Origin: Chelonoidis abingdonii
Taxonomy: Eukaryota > Chordata > Testudines > Testudinidae
Assembly (NCBI RefSeq): GCF_003597395.2
Contig: NC_133770.1
Span: forward strand, 28,935,496 to 28,999,495
Reading direction: 5' to 3'
Length of the DNA: 64,000 nucleotides
The notes under the pieces are model-generated. The model did no database searches. It was not told the origin of the DNA and saw nothing but the letters and a program-made list of their open reading frames with translations. The stretch's first letter is position 1, and the number at the start of each line of letters is the position of its first letter. The position numbers and the translations under genes were made by a program. Positions 36,300 through 48,023 of this stretch are shown here, one piece after another.

Positions 36300-36890
36300 C
36301 CTACTAGCTAAGGTGACTGAGTACTTGTCTGTTGTTACTCATCTTGAGTTCCCCACTGCCTTTAATACGGCTGACCACTCTCTCCTTTAACCCTTCCTTC
36401 CTCTGGCCTTTCTGCCTTGTGCCTCTCCAGTCTATCCAAACATCTATTGCTAAAATAATTTTGCATTCTGACTGCTCCAGGCACATTACATGCTCTGAAT
36501 TCCTTCACTGGTTTCCTCTCTTTTTTATTAGATGAAAATTAAGTTCCTACTCACTATCAGAGAGCTCTGTATAACTTTTCCCTTTCACCTTCCCCAGTTT
36601 CATCTCTGCTTTCATTTCCTTCTATCATCTCCTACAATTGGAGCAGTATCCCAACTCTGGGTTATCAAACACTTTCTCCCTCTTCCATCCAATCCACTTA
36701 ATCAAGGAATGCTTCTTCCCTTACTTCATAATCTTTCCACAAATGCTTTTACCTGGACCATTGTCCCAGGCTGTGCCTTGATTTGGCTTTTTGTGATTTG
36801 AGTACCATAAATTGTAAGCTTTTCAGAGAAAGGAACTTACTTTACCATGTTCCTGTGTGGTGCTTTATAAATGAATAGTAGTAATTCCGC
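36300..36890 (+). mobile_element. L2-like LINE 3' end, degraded
   Basis: Forward translation in broken frames gives IQTSIAKIIL, HITCSEFLHWFPLFFIR and a following LLTIRELCI-type segment. These match the C-terminal domain of L2/CR1-clade reverse transcriptases (the D-H-[IV]-T-P-L-L-x-x-L-H-W-[LF]-P region). After about 36,800 comes a 3' UTR with ATTGTAAGCTTTTCAGAG. Frameshifts and stops show it is dead. Confidence 0.6.
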
Positions 36891-38769
36891 TAAGGAGCCT
36901 GCACCTGAAATATTCATTCAGTTCCACACACCTCTGTAGCAGAAAGATCTGTAGAAATTGGAAGAAGTTCAGAGAAGTTCTTGGGCCCAGAGGGGTTGCT
37001 ATATAAAGAGAGATTTAAAGTTAAATGTGAATAGTTTAGCAAAGCAATCACCATAGGGGATAGAGGATATAACAATCAGCTATAGGTCTGGGACGGGTGA
37101 AAAGGACAGAGAAGAATTATTTATTCTAGTGCATATGGAACAACGAGGTACAATGGAATGAAGTTGAGAAAAGAACACTCAAGCTGAATATCAAGAAAAA
37201 TGTCTATTAAACAGTGGAGAAAGCACTGGACCATATATCCCAGTGGACAATGCTGCCTCAAGGAGAGAGAGATCTCATTCACCTCTAATTTTTATGGTGT
37301 AGATTGTGACCTAGGTAAACTGCCGCACTCTCGGGGTAGCCTTGGGAGGCATTCTGTTGCAGATATGCTTCTTTGAGGCACTTTCAATGCTTTCCCTTTA
37401 CTCGGAAGGGTAGTGCTTTAGTTCCGACCTAAACCAGTGGCAAATAGTAATATCCCACACACCAGCTAGACTTTGCTAGCTAGTGCCTGGTGGCAGATGG
37501 GGTGGGAGAAGGGCTTTCTACCCAGTCTTCTCTCTTCCTACTTTCTCCTATACATGTGGACCCAAGATTCAGGTAGCTCATGCAGAAGATATGGGAGTTC
37601 AAGTCACAGTCTAGCCCTTTGCTTTGATAATGGCTAAATATGCCTCAACAACTCTCTAGAGAGTTGGTTGTATATGAGTGAATCTGCACAGGAAGGCTGG
37701 CTGTCTCACAGTGAGTCTGCAGGAGTGTACTGGATCTGCAGCAGTGAATCTACAGAGGGCAATTGAAAGTGTCTTTAGAATCTGATGATTTTACAGGGAA
37801 TATAAAGACAGCACAAGTTAACAAGAGAAAATATTCATAGACAAGCTTAATTAATAATTCCCTAACTTTGACACATTTAGCCTTTAAGCTGTAAAGTTAT
37901 TTAACGGTAGCTTTGGAAGGTGAATAGCTTAGCAAGCTGATCTGAAATGTAAAAACATTTATGTCTAAGAATTTAACTAACACATACAACACAAGACTGA
38001 AGAAAAGCATTTTGTGTCCCAAAACCTCTAATGTTCTATATATGCACCCTAGAGTTGATCATGAGATACTGGCCTGTATTCCACCACCATTTTTATGCTG
38101 TGGTATATTTTAAAATTTGAGAAAGATTTTTTTTAAGTAATTAAATAACAACTGATAAGATTATCCCATCTGATAATTCCCAGATTCTTACTAGTGTCTG
38201 TGTGTGGGCTTAAAAGTAATTTGCATGGTACAATCTGTATTAGTACAAGATGGGGCTAGCAAAGTGTGTTTGCTTTGGTTTGACTCCTGTTCACTCTGTG
38301 GCAAAAGGAAGTGGGCCTGGTTCCTACCATTTCTAGTCACTGCTTAACTTGTTTGTTGCATAATTGTTATATCTCCCGGCATGAAGGTAAAAATGTTGTT
38401 TGCTTGTTTTTTTTAAACTGTAGTAACCTTTGAGGATGGTTTCTGTCACTTTTTTCTGTTTAAATTGTGAGCCAAATCAGCGGGTGTACTTCAGTGTAGT
38501 TCTATTGACTTCAATGGAATTATGCTGATTTACTCCAGTTAAGAATCTGTCCCTCTTTTTGTCATAATTGCAAACAAGAACAACATGAGCAAGACATCAG
38601 GTGGCAAGTTGCAAAAGTTAGTGAGGCTGAGTAAAATGTTTTACAAGTGACTCGGGTATTGCTCTCTATCCACAGCCCTTAGATGACCAATTACAAAACT
38701 ATTCACTCCAGAAAAGTTCTGAGAAGCAGTGTTGGGGAGAAAACAGAGACCACTGGTCCCCATTGCTGT
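36891..38769. other. anonymous sequence
   Basis: No gene. At 38,505-38,530 TATTGACTTCAATGGAATTA recalls a common ancient amniote repeat word also seen at 35,117 and 34,305, with no definable boundary. Confidence 0.35.
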
Positions 38770-38985
38770 AGCACCTGAGCACTTCACAGCCTTTAATACA
38801 TTTATCCTCACACCACCTCTGTGAGGCCAGGCACTGCTCCTATCTCCATTTACAGATGGGGAACTGAGACACAGACTAAGTGACATGTCCAAGATCACAC
38901 AGAAGTCTGTGACAGAGCAAAGCATTAAACCCAGGTTTCTTAAGTCATAGGCTATCATCCTAACCACTAGATCATCCTCATGCCA
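38770..38985 (-). mobile_element. MIR/Cry-like SINE, reversed
   Basis: CATTTACAGATGGGGAACTG, AAGTGACATGTCCAAGATCAC and TCTGTGACAGAGCA are reversed SINE core. TCCTAACCACTAGATCATCC is the reverse complement of a tRNA-like head (GGATGATCTAGTGGTTAGGA). The 5' side (CTTTAATACATTTATCCTCA) differs from the Cry tail, so this is a related but distinct family. Confidence 0.65.
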
Positions 38986-40099
38986 CTCACTCCACTGTAT
39001 TGATTTTTGTGATTGATTTGTAAAGTGATGAGTGTTCCTGGGACTGCACAAGAATCAGGACAGTGGGTCAAAGGATCATATTCTGTGATCATATTTACAA
39101 CCACAGAGCACAACTGAGTTCAACAGGGTTTCCCAAATGAAACCAAGAGAAGAAATTACCTAGGGCTGAATTTGATTTAAAAAAAGAAATCTTTTGTGGA
39201 GGGAGAAGGAAGGAAAGATAAAGGGCCAAATAGTGCCACAGATGCATGGCTCTGAGTAAGGGGCACTGCACAGCTACTCAGGGAGAGCTTTTGTACAGAT
39301 TATGCCTCGTTGGGCACAATTCCTCCTGAGAGCTCAGTGGCAGATCGTAATCTCCTGTCATTCCACCAGACCAGCTCCACAGCCTGTATGGAGGGCAACC
39401 TTCTTTCCTATCACCCTTTGGGGTGATTTGTACCCTGAAATTGCTCAAAGGGGTAGATCCTTTACTTCCCTGACCATTGGAACTGCTGTTGTGCTCTTGC
39501 CCTCTTTCTCTGCCCCAGTCTAATCCCTGCATGCCCATTCAAAGGCCAGGTGCAATCAGGTCCAAATAATGCTTAGCATTCTCCACCCAGCCACTGGCAT
39601 AAAATTAACAAACGTGGGTTGTGAGCAAACGAGGCGGTAGCTGGCACAGTATGTACTTTCTGAAATTAGAAGTGTGGTAGAATGCAAAAATGGCCACAAT
39701 GCATTACTGAAAGAGGGAGTGTTGTCTAATGGTTAGAACAAGGCATAGGTGTTAATCATCCTGTATACTGTTCCTCGCTCTGCCACTGACTCACTGTGGG
39801 ACAGACTGGGCTGCCCTTAGTGAGGTTGAATAGTACCATTATCCTGATGCCTTGGACTGAGCTGTTATTCACCATGAGTAAGGATGGCAGCATCTGGCCT
39901 CAGGTGATCGTAACACATCATCTACACCAAAGTTTTCAGTAGCAGATGCTGATTTGGGATGTCTCCAGTTTTGGCTGTCCTGCTTGAGACATGCGATATC
40001 TTACGATGGTTTCTGTGGGGCAATAATGGTTACAACTGACAACGCTACAAGTGCCTCTTCATGTTGAAGGACTTGTTCTTCCTGATTTTTAAATATATA
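38986..40099. other. anonymous sequence with a SINE scrap
   Basis: At about 39,720-39,800 GTCTAATGGTTAGAACA and CTGTTCCTCGCTCTGCCACT look like a truncated tRNA-derived SINE head. Nothing else recognised. Confidence 0.4.
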
Positions 40100-40357
40100 T
40101 GTAATGGCCTATTCTGCAGCAAGGGACATTTAGCTTAGATATTAGGAGGGAAAATTATAACTATAAGGACAGTTAGATTCTGGAACCGACTTCCACAGGA
40201 GGTTGTGGAATCCTAGTCACTGTAGATTTTTTAGAACAGGTGGACAAACACCTTTCAGAGATGGTCTGGGTTTACTTGGTCCTGCCACAGTGCAGGGAGC
40301 TGGACTAAATATCCTCTAGAGGTCCCTTCCAGCCCTACATTTCTCTGATTCTATGAT
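40100..40357 (+). mobile_element. CR1 LINE 3' end
   Basis: GATTCTGGAACCGACTTCC (the end of the CR1 ORF/3' region), GGACTAAATATCCTCTAGAG, GTCCCTTCCAGCCCTACA and the tail TCTGATTCTATGAT. 5' truncated. Confidence 0.85.
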
Positions 40358-41197
40358 ACATATAACAACAATGATACAGAGTAACATAAGTATTAGCAAA
40401 ATGAAGGTCAGTAGAAGCAGAGCTGGCTCATCCACTCGTAGTTCCTGTTTGGTTAGAAAGTCCTTACAGGCAGGTAATGAGCCAGATCCTTAGCTGGTGA
40501 CAATCATGATAGTACCAATGACATAAATGGAGTTAAAGCTACTTACAACAGGGATCAGGTGGTCAGTCTGTATATAGAGCTGAGAGTTCCTGCGGTTTAT
40601 CACTAGACTGGCAGCATTTGGTGTTTTCTTCAATCCTCCACTCCTGAGAATCTCAAATTTCATTTTAAAAAGTTTCTAGCCCTCATAACTGCTGATTAAC
40701 CTTGAAAATGTGAAACTGTGAAGGCTTCAAAACCAGGAGGCAAATAAAGAGAATTGCAAACATATAATTTTTTCAAAATCTCACCATTTCAGAGGGCCAC
40801 GATTTTCGCGGCCTGACTCATAAATTTTATATGCCTGAGGTTAGCAATGCTGCACTATATATTGTAGTAAAACAAAGACATTTTGCCTGAACATCACTGG
40901 CTGAATAACATTGAGACAAAGCAGACATTAAACTCCTTTCTGTGATGTAACGCTCTCCTAATGACCAAGTAAAAGCCTATTTATAGTGATGGTAGAAAGC
41001 AGGTATGTCATGCAGAAAGGGGTCACACCTTTCTGTTCTTTGCCCACATTCAAGAGAGATTCAATATGCATTAAAATAACAGCAAGGTTATGGTCAAATT
41101 TGCCAGTGTGTTACCATGTGTATAGTGTCTTCCCCTAAGCTAGCACATTTCTTTATATATTTCTCTCAGAGTACTGTGATTACATACCTGTGAGACG
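40358..41197. other. no recognised feature
   Basis: No gene or named repeat seen. Confidence 0.35.
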
Positions 41198-41420
41198 CGA
41201 CCTGGTCCAGTGGATAGGATACTGGGGTTCTATTCCTATCTCTACTACTGATTTGATGTCTAACCAGAGGCAAAACATTTCATCTCTCCGTTTCCCCTTG
41301 TATATTCTGATTACAAGCTCTTTGGGACAGCAACACTTACCATGTATTTTTACTTACGTACAAATGGGGCTCTGATCTTGGTCACGGCCTGTGGATGCCA
41401 CCATACTACAAATAATATCT
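41198..41420 (+). mobile_element. tRNA-derived SINE with alternative tail
   Basis: Well-kept head GACCTGGTCCAGTGGATAGG and B-box GGTTCTATTCC, a shortened core, and then not the Cry CR1-like tail but ATTACAAGCTCTTTGGGACA...ACAAATGGGGCTCTGATC, the same tail found reversed at 47,133-47,425. Confidence 0.7.
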
Positions 41421-42344
41421 GATTTCCATATCTTGAGCTGTCGTTATACTAGGCAAATAAGGCTTGTGCTAAACCATTGTGTACCACGCCCTAAGAATGC
41501 ACACATGACAATGGCCATCCCAGGCATTTTACAAGTGTTTGTCATACTTATTTAATTGCCACACTTGGGATGAGGTCTTTGTCTCAGGTCCAGATAGCTT
41601 TATCTCATGTCCAATTAGTATCTGATTAATGTGGGCAGGAAGCCTCAAGTGGATGAACTGGTTCAGCCAGTCATCTTAATTTCATGCCACTGTGCCTCCC
41701 CTTTGGAAATTATCTCCTAAATCCTTGTGCCAGCAAAGTACTAGACACTATAGGATTGCTGCTTCCAAAGTCTCAGAATGCACTAATGCAACAACAGCTC
41801 TAAGACAAGCTGTGAAAAAGGGTTTTGCTGGGAAGACCTCACACTTTGCAAGAACAACTAAATCATATAACTGATGTCCCTGCACCAGTTTTGTGAGTTA
41901 ATAGAGGCATACTGCATATACTAGTGCTGAAATGGATCCATTCAGTGCTATAGTAGCTAATAAAAAACAAGCTATGTTGAGACTTGCATTAATTAAATGT
42001 ACATTTTTGCAATGAGCTCAGAACAGGACCCTAGAAGCACCAACCACATAGCTTTGGCAAAAAAAAGTCCAAGTTATGCTCCAATCAATTTCTTGATCCA
42101 GTATATCAAAATCTACATAGATTGCTTCAGTCTGGTCTTTCTGAAGACAAGAAGGACTGTCCAACTGACAGCGTTGAGATGGGACACAGTTTATGGCCGT
42201 GAGTACTACAGTGAATGGCACTTAAAGAACTCTTGTTCATTTGTGTTGGTTACTGCAACTTTAAGTTCTGGAAACTCCATGTTGCGGCATTCAGAAAGAC
42301 TTCTCAGGTGTTCCAGCCACAGTTGAAGTTGCAGGATAAGGCAA
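41421..42344. other. no recognised feature
   Basis: No gene or named repeat seen; reading frames of about 110 codons or less have no domain. Confidence 0.35.
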
Positions 42345-42575
42345 GGTTCCTTAGTGGAGAGAACACTAGTTTAGAATTCACTAGACCTCAGTTCTATTCC
42401 TGACTCTATCACTGACACACTAGGTGACTTGAGGCAAGTCATTGTGCCTCTTTGTGCCTCAGTTTCCCCATTTGTAAAAATTGGGATAATAATAATTGTA
42501 TACTCCTTTGCAAAGTGCTTTGACATCTACCAATGGAAAAACACTATATAGGGGCTGGATATTGTTTATTATTAA
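42345..42575 (+). mobile_element. Cry-type tRNA-derived SINE, near complete
   Basis: Head TTCCTTAGTGGAGAGAACAC, B-box AGTTCTATTCCTGA, core GTGACTTGAGGCAAGTCATT and CTCAGTTTCCCCATTTG, CR1-like tail AAAGTGCTTTGACATCTACC...CACTATATAGGGGCTGG, then a TTATTATT end. The most complete forward copy in the window. Confidence 0.85.
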
Positions 42576-44416
42576 GTTAGAGACTGAACACAAGAACGAA
42601 AAGTTGCTGGATGTTGCTTGTAAATAAGGAACCATTTACTGTGCTACCTTGATTCATTTTTGTTATTGTTTTCATTTTTTTTCTGTTGTTCACAACCAAA
42701 AAAGTCAGTTATGTCTTTTAACTATCACTAATGATTTTAACTGGATCAGTAGTCATGACAGCCCTACACAGTGGGTCAGGAGTTACGTACTGCAATAATG
42801 AAACAAGCAATGCCTAGGTCAGACAGAGGAATAATGATACATGGTTTTAACTGTGTTGTCCATGAAGAAAGTATTACTGCACGGATGATGAAATCCACAT
42901 CCACCCATAATTAAGCATTAGTTTCTGCGCATGCAGATATATCATTTGGTGAGGCACTAACTTACCTTCTGCATGATACTTTGGCAAAGTATCAAGAAAT
43001 TTTGGCAGATTTCCTGCAGCTAAAAAAGCAGCTCAGTTATCCAAGAAGCCCCAAATATAAAAAGGGATGAGCCCAGATATCTGTCATTGTCCTCATTCTG
43101 TCTTTCTTCTTTCTCTTCACCTTTCTTTTAATCACTATTTAAACCACAAATCATTACACAACTGAATGATATTTAATTACATACATTATAATGCTTATAC
43201 CCTTACAATACAGTATTTTGACAAAGTACCCTTAAAAATAGATGGATTCTAGGAGATTCTTTGGATTAATCTGTATATTCACTGTATGTTTGTTATATGC
43301 CAGTGTTATTGTCTCTTTATAGTTTTTTCTTTTTTTAATGCAAAAAATGGAAGTTTCAGTACATAAATAATTATATAAAACAAATGTAAATATGAGTGTG
43401 GGTCTAGCCATAGATCTGTATTGTAAAGTCTAATTACACATATGCCTGTAATTTTGGTTGTAAATAAGTTGTTTGGTTTTATGTTTTATTGAGATGCCAT
43501 CAAGCACTTCTGTTAGGAAACTGATATTCTCTTTGATTGAGTTAATTTGCTAAATTAGGCCCCAGTCCTACAACTTTTGTCATACATACTTCATTATATT
43601 TTATTTAATTACATTCAATGGGATTATTCACACAAGTAAAAACTGAGCATGTGTATAAGTGTTTAAGGACTAGGACCTCAGTTTGAATGACTTAGGCAGA
43701 AAAACCAAAGTAACAAGGGTATGGACAGAACTGCCTAAATCCAGAGAAAGGGGCCATATTTATATCTGGGTATAGCTTCTCATGTGCATTTATGTGTCAT
43801 GCTAGTCGCTGCACTTATATTAGTACCTGTCTGCCTTGTCCCAGCTGATGATCCACTCTTCTCTAAAATTACTGGATGCTTTAGACTACATTTCTCTATA
43901 TGTGCTATTCGAGCACAAGGGATGGAAATCTCTACAAGGCTCCTTTCACAGAGTTTCCTGTGAAGTCTTCCATTGAGAAGGGGGGCTACTCCAGAAAGAA
44001 CAGGAGTTTAGTCCCTCGAATCACCAAATAACTATGACTACACAGCTCCTCTGTCGGGAGTCCCACCACTAGTCATTGGAACTCTAAAATGCATTTGAAA
44101 AATTTTTCTCTTTTTTTAATTCAAATTTAGAAAAAAAAAATCAAACATTGAGAAGTTGTGAAGAAAATGGTACCCACCTCTGCAGTTACTCAAAACACAG
44201 GAGAGGAAATGTCGTCACCATTTTTCCTGATTGTGGAGCTACGTAAAATTCAAAATTAGTAAAGGTATCGGAGTGTGCCTTGTTTTGTAGTGAGCCTGGT
44301 TTGTTTACAGTGTTAGGATGATATCAGAAAGGCAACAATATTGTAGTTTTTTATTTTACTTTATGACATCACTGGTAAAAGAATGGGAAAAAACAGCAAC
44401 CAGCATTTAAACATTA
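42576..44416. other. anonymous AT-rich sequence
   Basis: No gene, repeat or motif recognised. Confidence 0.35.
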
Positions 44417-44421
44417 CTTGT

Positions 44422-45122
44422 TGTAGCGGGGTGGTTACCTGCTCCTGCCGTTCGGGGCTTAAAACAGGCCAGGAGAAGGCTGTAGCTGGGGCAAGAAGCC
44501 TGGGCTGATTGGGAGAAAGCAGGCTCAGCTGTGGCCAGGTCCCAATCAGGCCCAGCTGGCCCCTATAAGAGGCAGTGAGCCAGGAGCCCAGTCAGTCTCT
44601 CTCCGCCCTTAGAGGGAGAAGGGCCTGGCTGCTAGGGCACGTACCTGGGTACTTAAAGTGGAGCAGGGTTGAGGGAAGGCAAGAGATACTGGGGAGTTCT
44701 GGCTTTGAAACCCTGCAGGCTGTAGGCCTAGGGTAAGGCCAGCTGGGTACTGGGGTTGCAAAGGGGCAGCCCAAGGGGTAAGCAAAGGCAGCAGGTCCAA
44801 ACCCCTTTGCCTATGATGAGTGGCTGATACTGCAGTCTGTCCCAGTGAATGGGGGCTAGATGGAAACTGGGCAGTAGCCATATACTGAGGCAAAGTGGGG
44901 ATAGTGGGTGGGGGTTCCCTGGGAGGGGAGACCCTAAGACTGAGGGGTTACTGCCAGGGGGCAGCACCCCAGTGAAAAGGGCACTGGGGTCTAGGGAGGG
45001 ACATGGGGGCCAAGAGGACAGGTGGATCACCAGCCTGCAGAGGGTGCTCCTGGCTAGAAAAAGAGCTAATTCCTAGGGGTCACCAGCAGGAGGCGCCACA
45101 GGAGTGAATCTGCTCCTCTACA
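44422..45122 (+). repeat. solo LTR, 701 bp, 5-bp target duplication
   Basis: Begins TGTAGCGGGGTGG and ends CTGCTCCTCTACA, with identical flanks CTTGT (44,417-44,421) and CTTGT (45,123-45,127). GC-rich. A clear TATA box (CCCCTATAAGAGG) lies about 150 bp in, as in a U3 promoter. The diverged copy at 6,665-7,353 belongs to the same family. No internal coding sequence, so a solo LTR; its parent element cannot be named from this window. Confidence 0.85.
44574..44580 (+). promoter_or_regulatory. TATA box of the LTR
   Basis: TATAAGA within GGCCCCTATAAGAGGCAGTG. The matching position of the 6,665-7,353 copy also keeps CTTATAAGAGG, which supports it as the family's promoter element. Confidence 0.6.
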
Positions 45123-45200
45123 CTTGTGACCATATATGACCCAAATTCCAGAATACAAAAGGTACTATTCAAATACAAAATAATTAAAAAGTACATAAAG

Positions 45201-45631
45201 TCATAGATTTCATAGGTTTGTAAGGCAAGATCATGAGATCATCTAGTCTAAAATCCCATACATTCTAGGCTATTACATCTCACTCAGTTGTCCCTATTTT
45301 GAGCCCAATAACTTTTGTTTCCCAAAATCATAACCTCCAGAAAAGCACCTTGTCTTGATATGAAGCAATAAAGACCTGGAGAATCCATCACTTCACTTGG
45401 TAGTTTTTTCTAATGGATAATCACCTTTGCTTTTAAAAATGCGTGCCTAAATTCTCATTTGAATTTGTCCGGATTTACCTTCTAGACATTAGTTTTCTAT
45501 GCCATTCTCTGCTAAATTAAAGAGCATTTTAGTTCTCAATCTTTTCTCCCCATCAAGTACTTGTGCACTGTGATCAAGTCATCTCTCAATCTTCTTTTTG
45601 ATAAGTGGTTAGCTACTCTGTCAGCAATTCT
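45201..45631 (-). mobile_element. CR1 LINE 3' region, reversed
   Basis: Starts TCATAGATTTCATAGGTTTG and GATCATCTAGTCTAAAATCC, the reversed CR1 terminus, and continues through TGGATAATCACCTTTGCTTT and CTGTGATCAAGTCATCTCTC. It stops at 45,631, where a possible LTR begins. Confidence 0.8.
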
Positions 45632-46745
45632 TGTCAGGCCTGACATACTGACTGCACCCAGCACACTGTTGTCATAATCTGCATCAAAAAGGAGTCATGT
45701 AAGGTATCATATACAATCTGGCAACACACTGCTAAGGTGTGGTGTGTGGACAGAGTGTGTACATAGTTATAAGTATGTGAGAGTATTATGTTCTTACAAT
45801 GTGTTTAGCAAACATTGCATGAGCCCAGTCTGTCCTAGCCAAAGGAATGTGTATTTGCTAGTCTCACACCAGCCTCATCATCAAACAGAGACAATGTCAG
45901 TGCCGGAGGGGTAGCCATGTTAGTCTGGATCTGTAAAAGCAGCAGAGAATCCTGCCACAGGATTCTCTAATGTCAGTGCATTTACATATAAGGTAAACAA
46001 AGCTATCAAGCTAACAAGTGGGGGAGAAGCGTGGCATCGACATCCCAGCAAAAGAGAGAAACTTTGCGTTTATTTTTCAAAGACTACATTTCAAAGGTTT
46101 GCTGGACTACAAAGAGTATCTCATAGTTGTCTATTACTTGGGAGTTTCAAGGGGCGAGAGGTTTTGGAATCACAGAATATTGGGTCATTCAACCCAGGGG
46201 GGCAGGGGTTGAAGTCTCAAGGAATTGAATGTAAATGAGAAACCTTCTTAGGCAACGACTGTAACTTGCTGAGGTTACATTGTAGTCTTAGAAGCAGATT
46301 TTTTACTGTTTGTTTGTGAACATCTTCTATCTTTATTCCTTATACTTACTATCACTTAAACCTATGACTTTTTGTTTTATAAACTCGTTTTAGTTTTGCT
46401 ATACACCAATTCAAAGCTGTGACTGAAATAAGAGGGTTTGTCAAACACCTGTTAAATTAATGAGCTGCAATGTATTGTCTCTTTAAAGGAGCAACCTCCT
46501 GTGGGTGTTCCAGGAGAGGGCTGGCTACTACAGAGGCCAATAGGTTTGGGGAAATTTGGGACTGGGGTTGAGTGTTGGGATCACTCTGCAAAAAGTAACT
46601 AGGAGTTGGAAGCCTAGGTGTGACCTGCATGTTTGTAAGGCTGTTGGTGTCAGGGCTGTGAATCTCAGCAGTATAGCGTTTAAGGTACTGGTTGCAGATA
46701 CTGTTCTGGGCTGAACTCCTAATCATCACACCTGGCAAGACTTTT
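45632..46745 (+). repeat. possible LTR-like repeat
   Basis: Starts TGTCAGGCCTGACATACTG at the break in CR1. Near 46,330-46,410 it has ATCACTTAAACCTATGACTT and TTTTGTTTTATAAACTCG, the kind of block seen near the processing site of turtle LTRs I remember. The 3' end is uncertain and no target duplication was found. It carries the 65-bp insertion described next. Confidence 0.3.
45904..45968 (-). mobile_element. 65-bp Penelope-type insertion with 11-bp target duplication
   Basis: The reverse complement ends CAGACTAACATGGCTACCCC, the terminus of the 10,466 family. Identical AATGTCAGTGC flanks lie at 45,893-45,903 and 45,969-45,979. At its 5' end (right side) AGAGAATCCTG and CAGGATTCTCT form a perfect 11-bp hairpin, consistent with a snap-back start. 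Confidence 0.75.
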
Positions 46746-47132
46746 AAATTCCCTGGGTTCTACCAGAAGCAACTGCAGTTGTTACTAGATGAAAATGCAT
46801 AGGGGCAAGTCTCTCTGAGCAAAATCCTAACTTCAGCTAAGTCAATGGCAAAAATCCATCTGGACTTATGTGTACCTAATAACACATACTGCAAACAGAC
46901 TTGAAAATCATACACATTTACTACACATCCCCGGTTCTTCAGCTTCAGAAACAAAGATGTCTATCCAGATACTCGTTTTGTTAAATGTAGTAGTAAAAAT
47001 AATGATAATTAACAATTAAACAGTGCATTAGGTCCTATAGCATGTCTCTTGCCCAGCCACTACAAGGCACCAGTGCATTCATGAGATCTGCCCCTGAAGT
47101 AACTCTAGCATTGGAAAATATCACAAATCACT
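46746..47132. other. no recognised feature
   Basis: Nothing recognised. Confidence 0.35.
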
Positions 47133-47425
47133 GTATTTATTTATTATTTGTATAGCGATAATGCCTAGACCTCCCAGTTGGGTGCCATGGCCCCATTTAT
47201 TAGGCACCGTACACATATATATAATAACAAGATGATCCATCTCCCAAACAGCTTACAATCTATGTAATCTTAACCCTATTTCTTTTTACAATGCCCCTGT
47301 TATAGGTGGGGAGCTGAGGCACAAAGAGAATAAATGATTTGATCAGACAGGATGTCTGCGATACAGACAGAAATCAAAACTTCAATGACTTAACCTGAAG
47401 GCCATCCTCTTATCACTTATGCACC
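47133..47425 (-). mobile_element. tRNA-derived SINE with alternative tail, reversed
   Basis: TATTTATTATTTGTATAGCG, CCATGGCCCCATTTATTAGG and AACAGCTTACAATCTATG are the reversed alternative tail. TATAGGTGGGGAGCTGAGGC and GATTTGATCAGACAGG are reversed core. The head is eroded. Confidence 0.65.
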
Positions 47426-48023
47426 CCAAGACAGTACATTATTCTGGCATAACTAAGACCTGAACTTACACAATGGTCTTTCTTACCCATATGACTACCC
47501 TCTGGTCTAATGTTTCTTTGCTGAAGTGTAGTTTAATTGAATTCTGACCTGGGAATTCAAACATATTGGAGTGGGATGTAAATGCAAACGTTAGTCTTCC
47601 TGATGCTGATTATGGGCTATGCATCTGTATTTGGATAAAATGTGCCACATGAACATATTTGATGTGTGATAGCTGCAGTCTTCTGCTTCCAGTAGACAAA
47701 TACATGTATGACATGATCTGGGGATACAAGGAGGAAGCTTAATGAATAATATTTTTAAATGGCTTCAGATTTTTGTTTCTTAAACAAAAACAAATCAAGT
47801 TGCTTGTTATTTTAACTTCCATCAATTGTAAATGTTTTACTCTGAGATTTCCAGGACACTTGAAAAGGAAACTGGACCATAACAATGGCTAATATAAGCA
47901 TTTATCTCCACTGGCTGCACACTGATAAGAAAAAGCCAACTAAATATTCTGGTTTTTATCTTTATACATTTCAGTTGGTTATTTCCAGCAGTCAATTGCT
48001 CCATTTAATACAGAAAACCATAA
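47426..48023. other. no recognised feature
   Basis: Nothing recognised. Confidence 0.35.

Noticed and set aside
38641..39051. 136-codon minus frame
   Set aside because: Most of it lies in a SINE; no recognisable protein.
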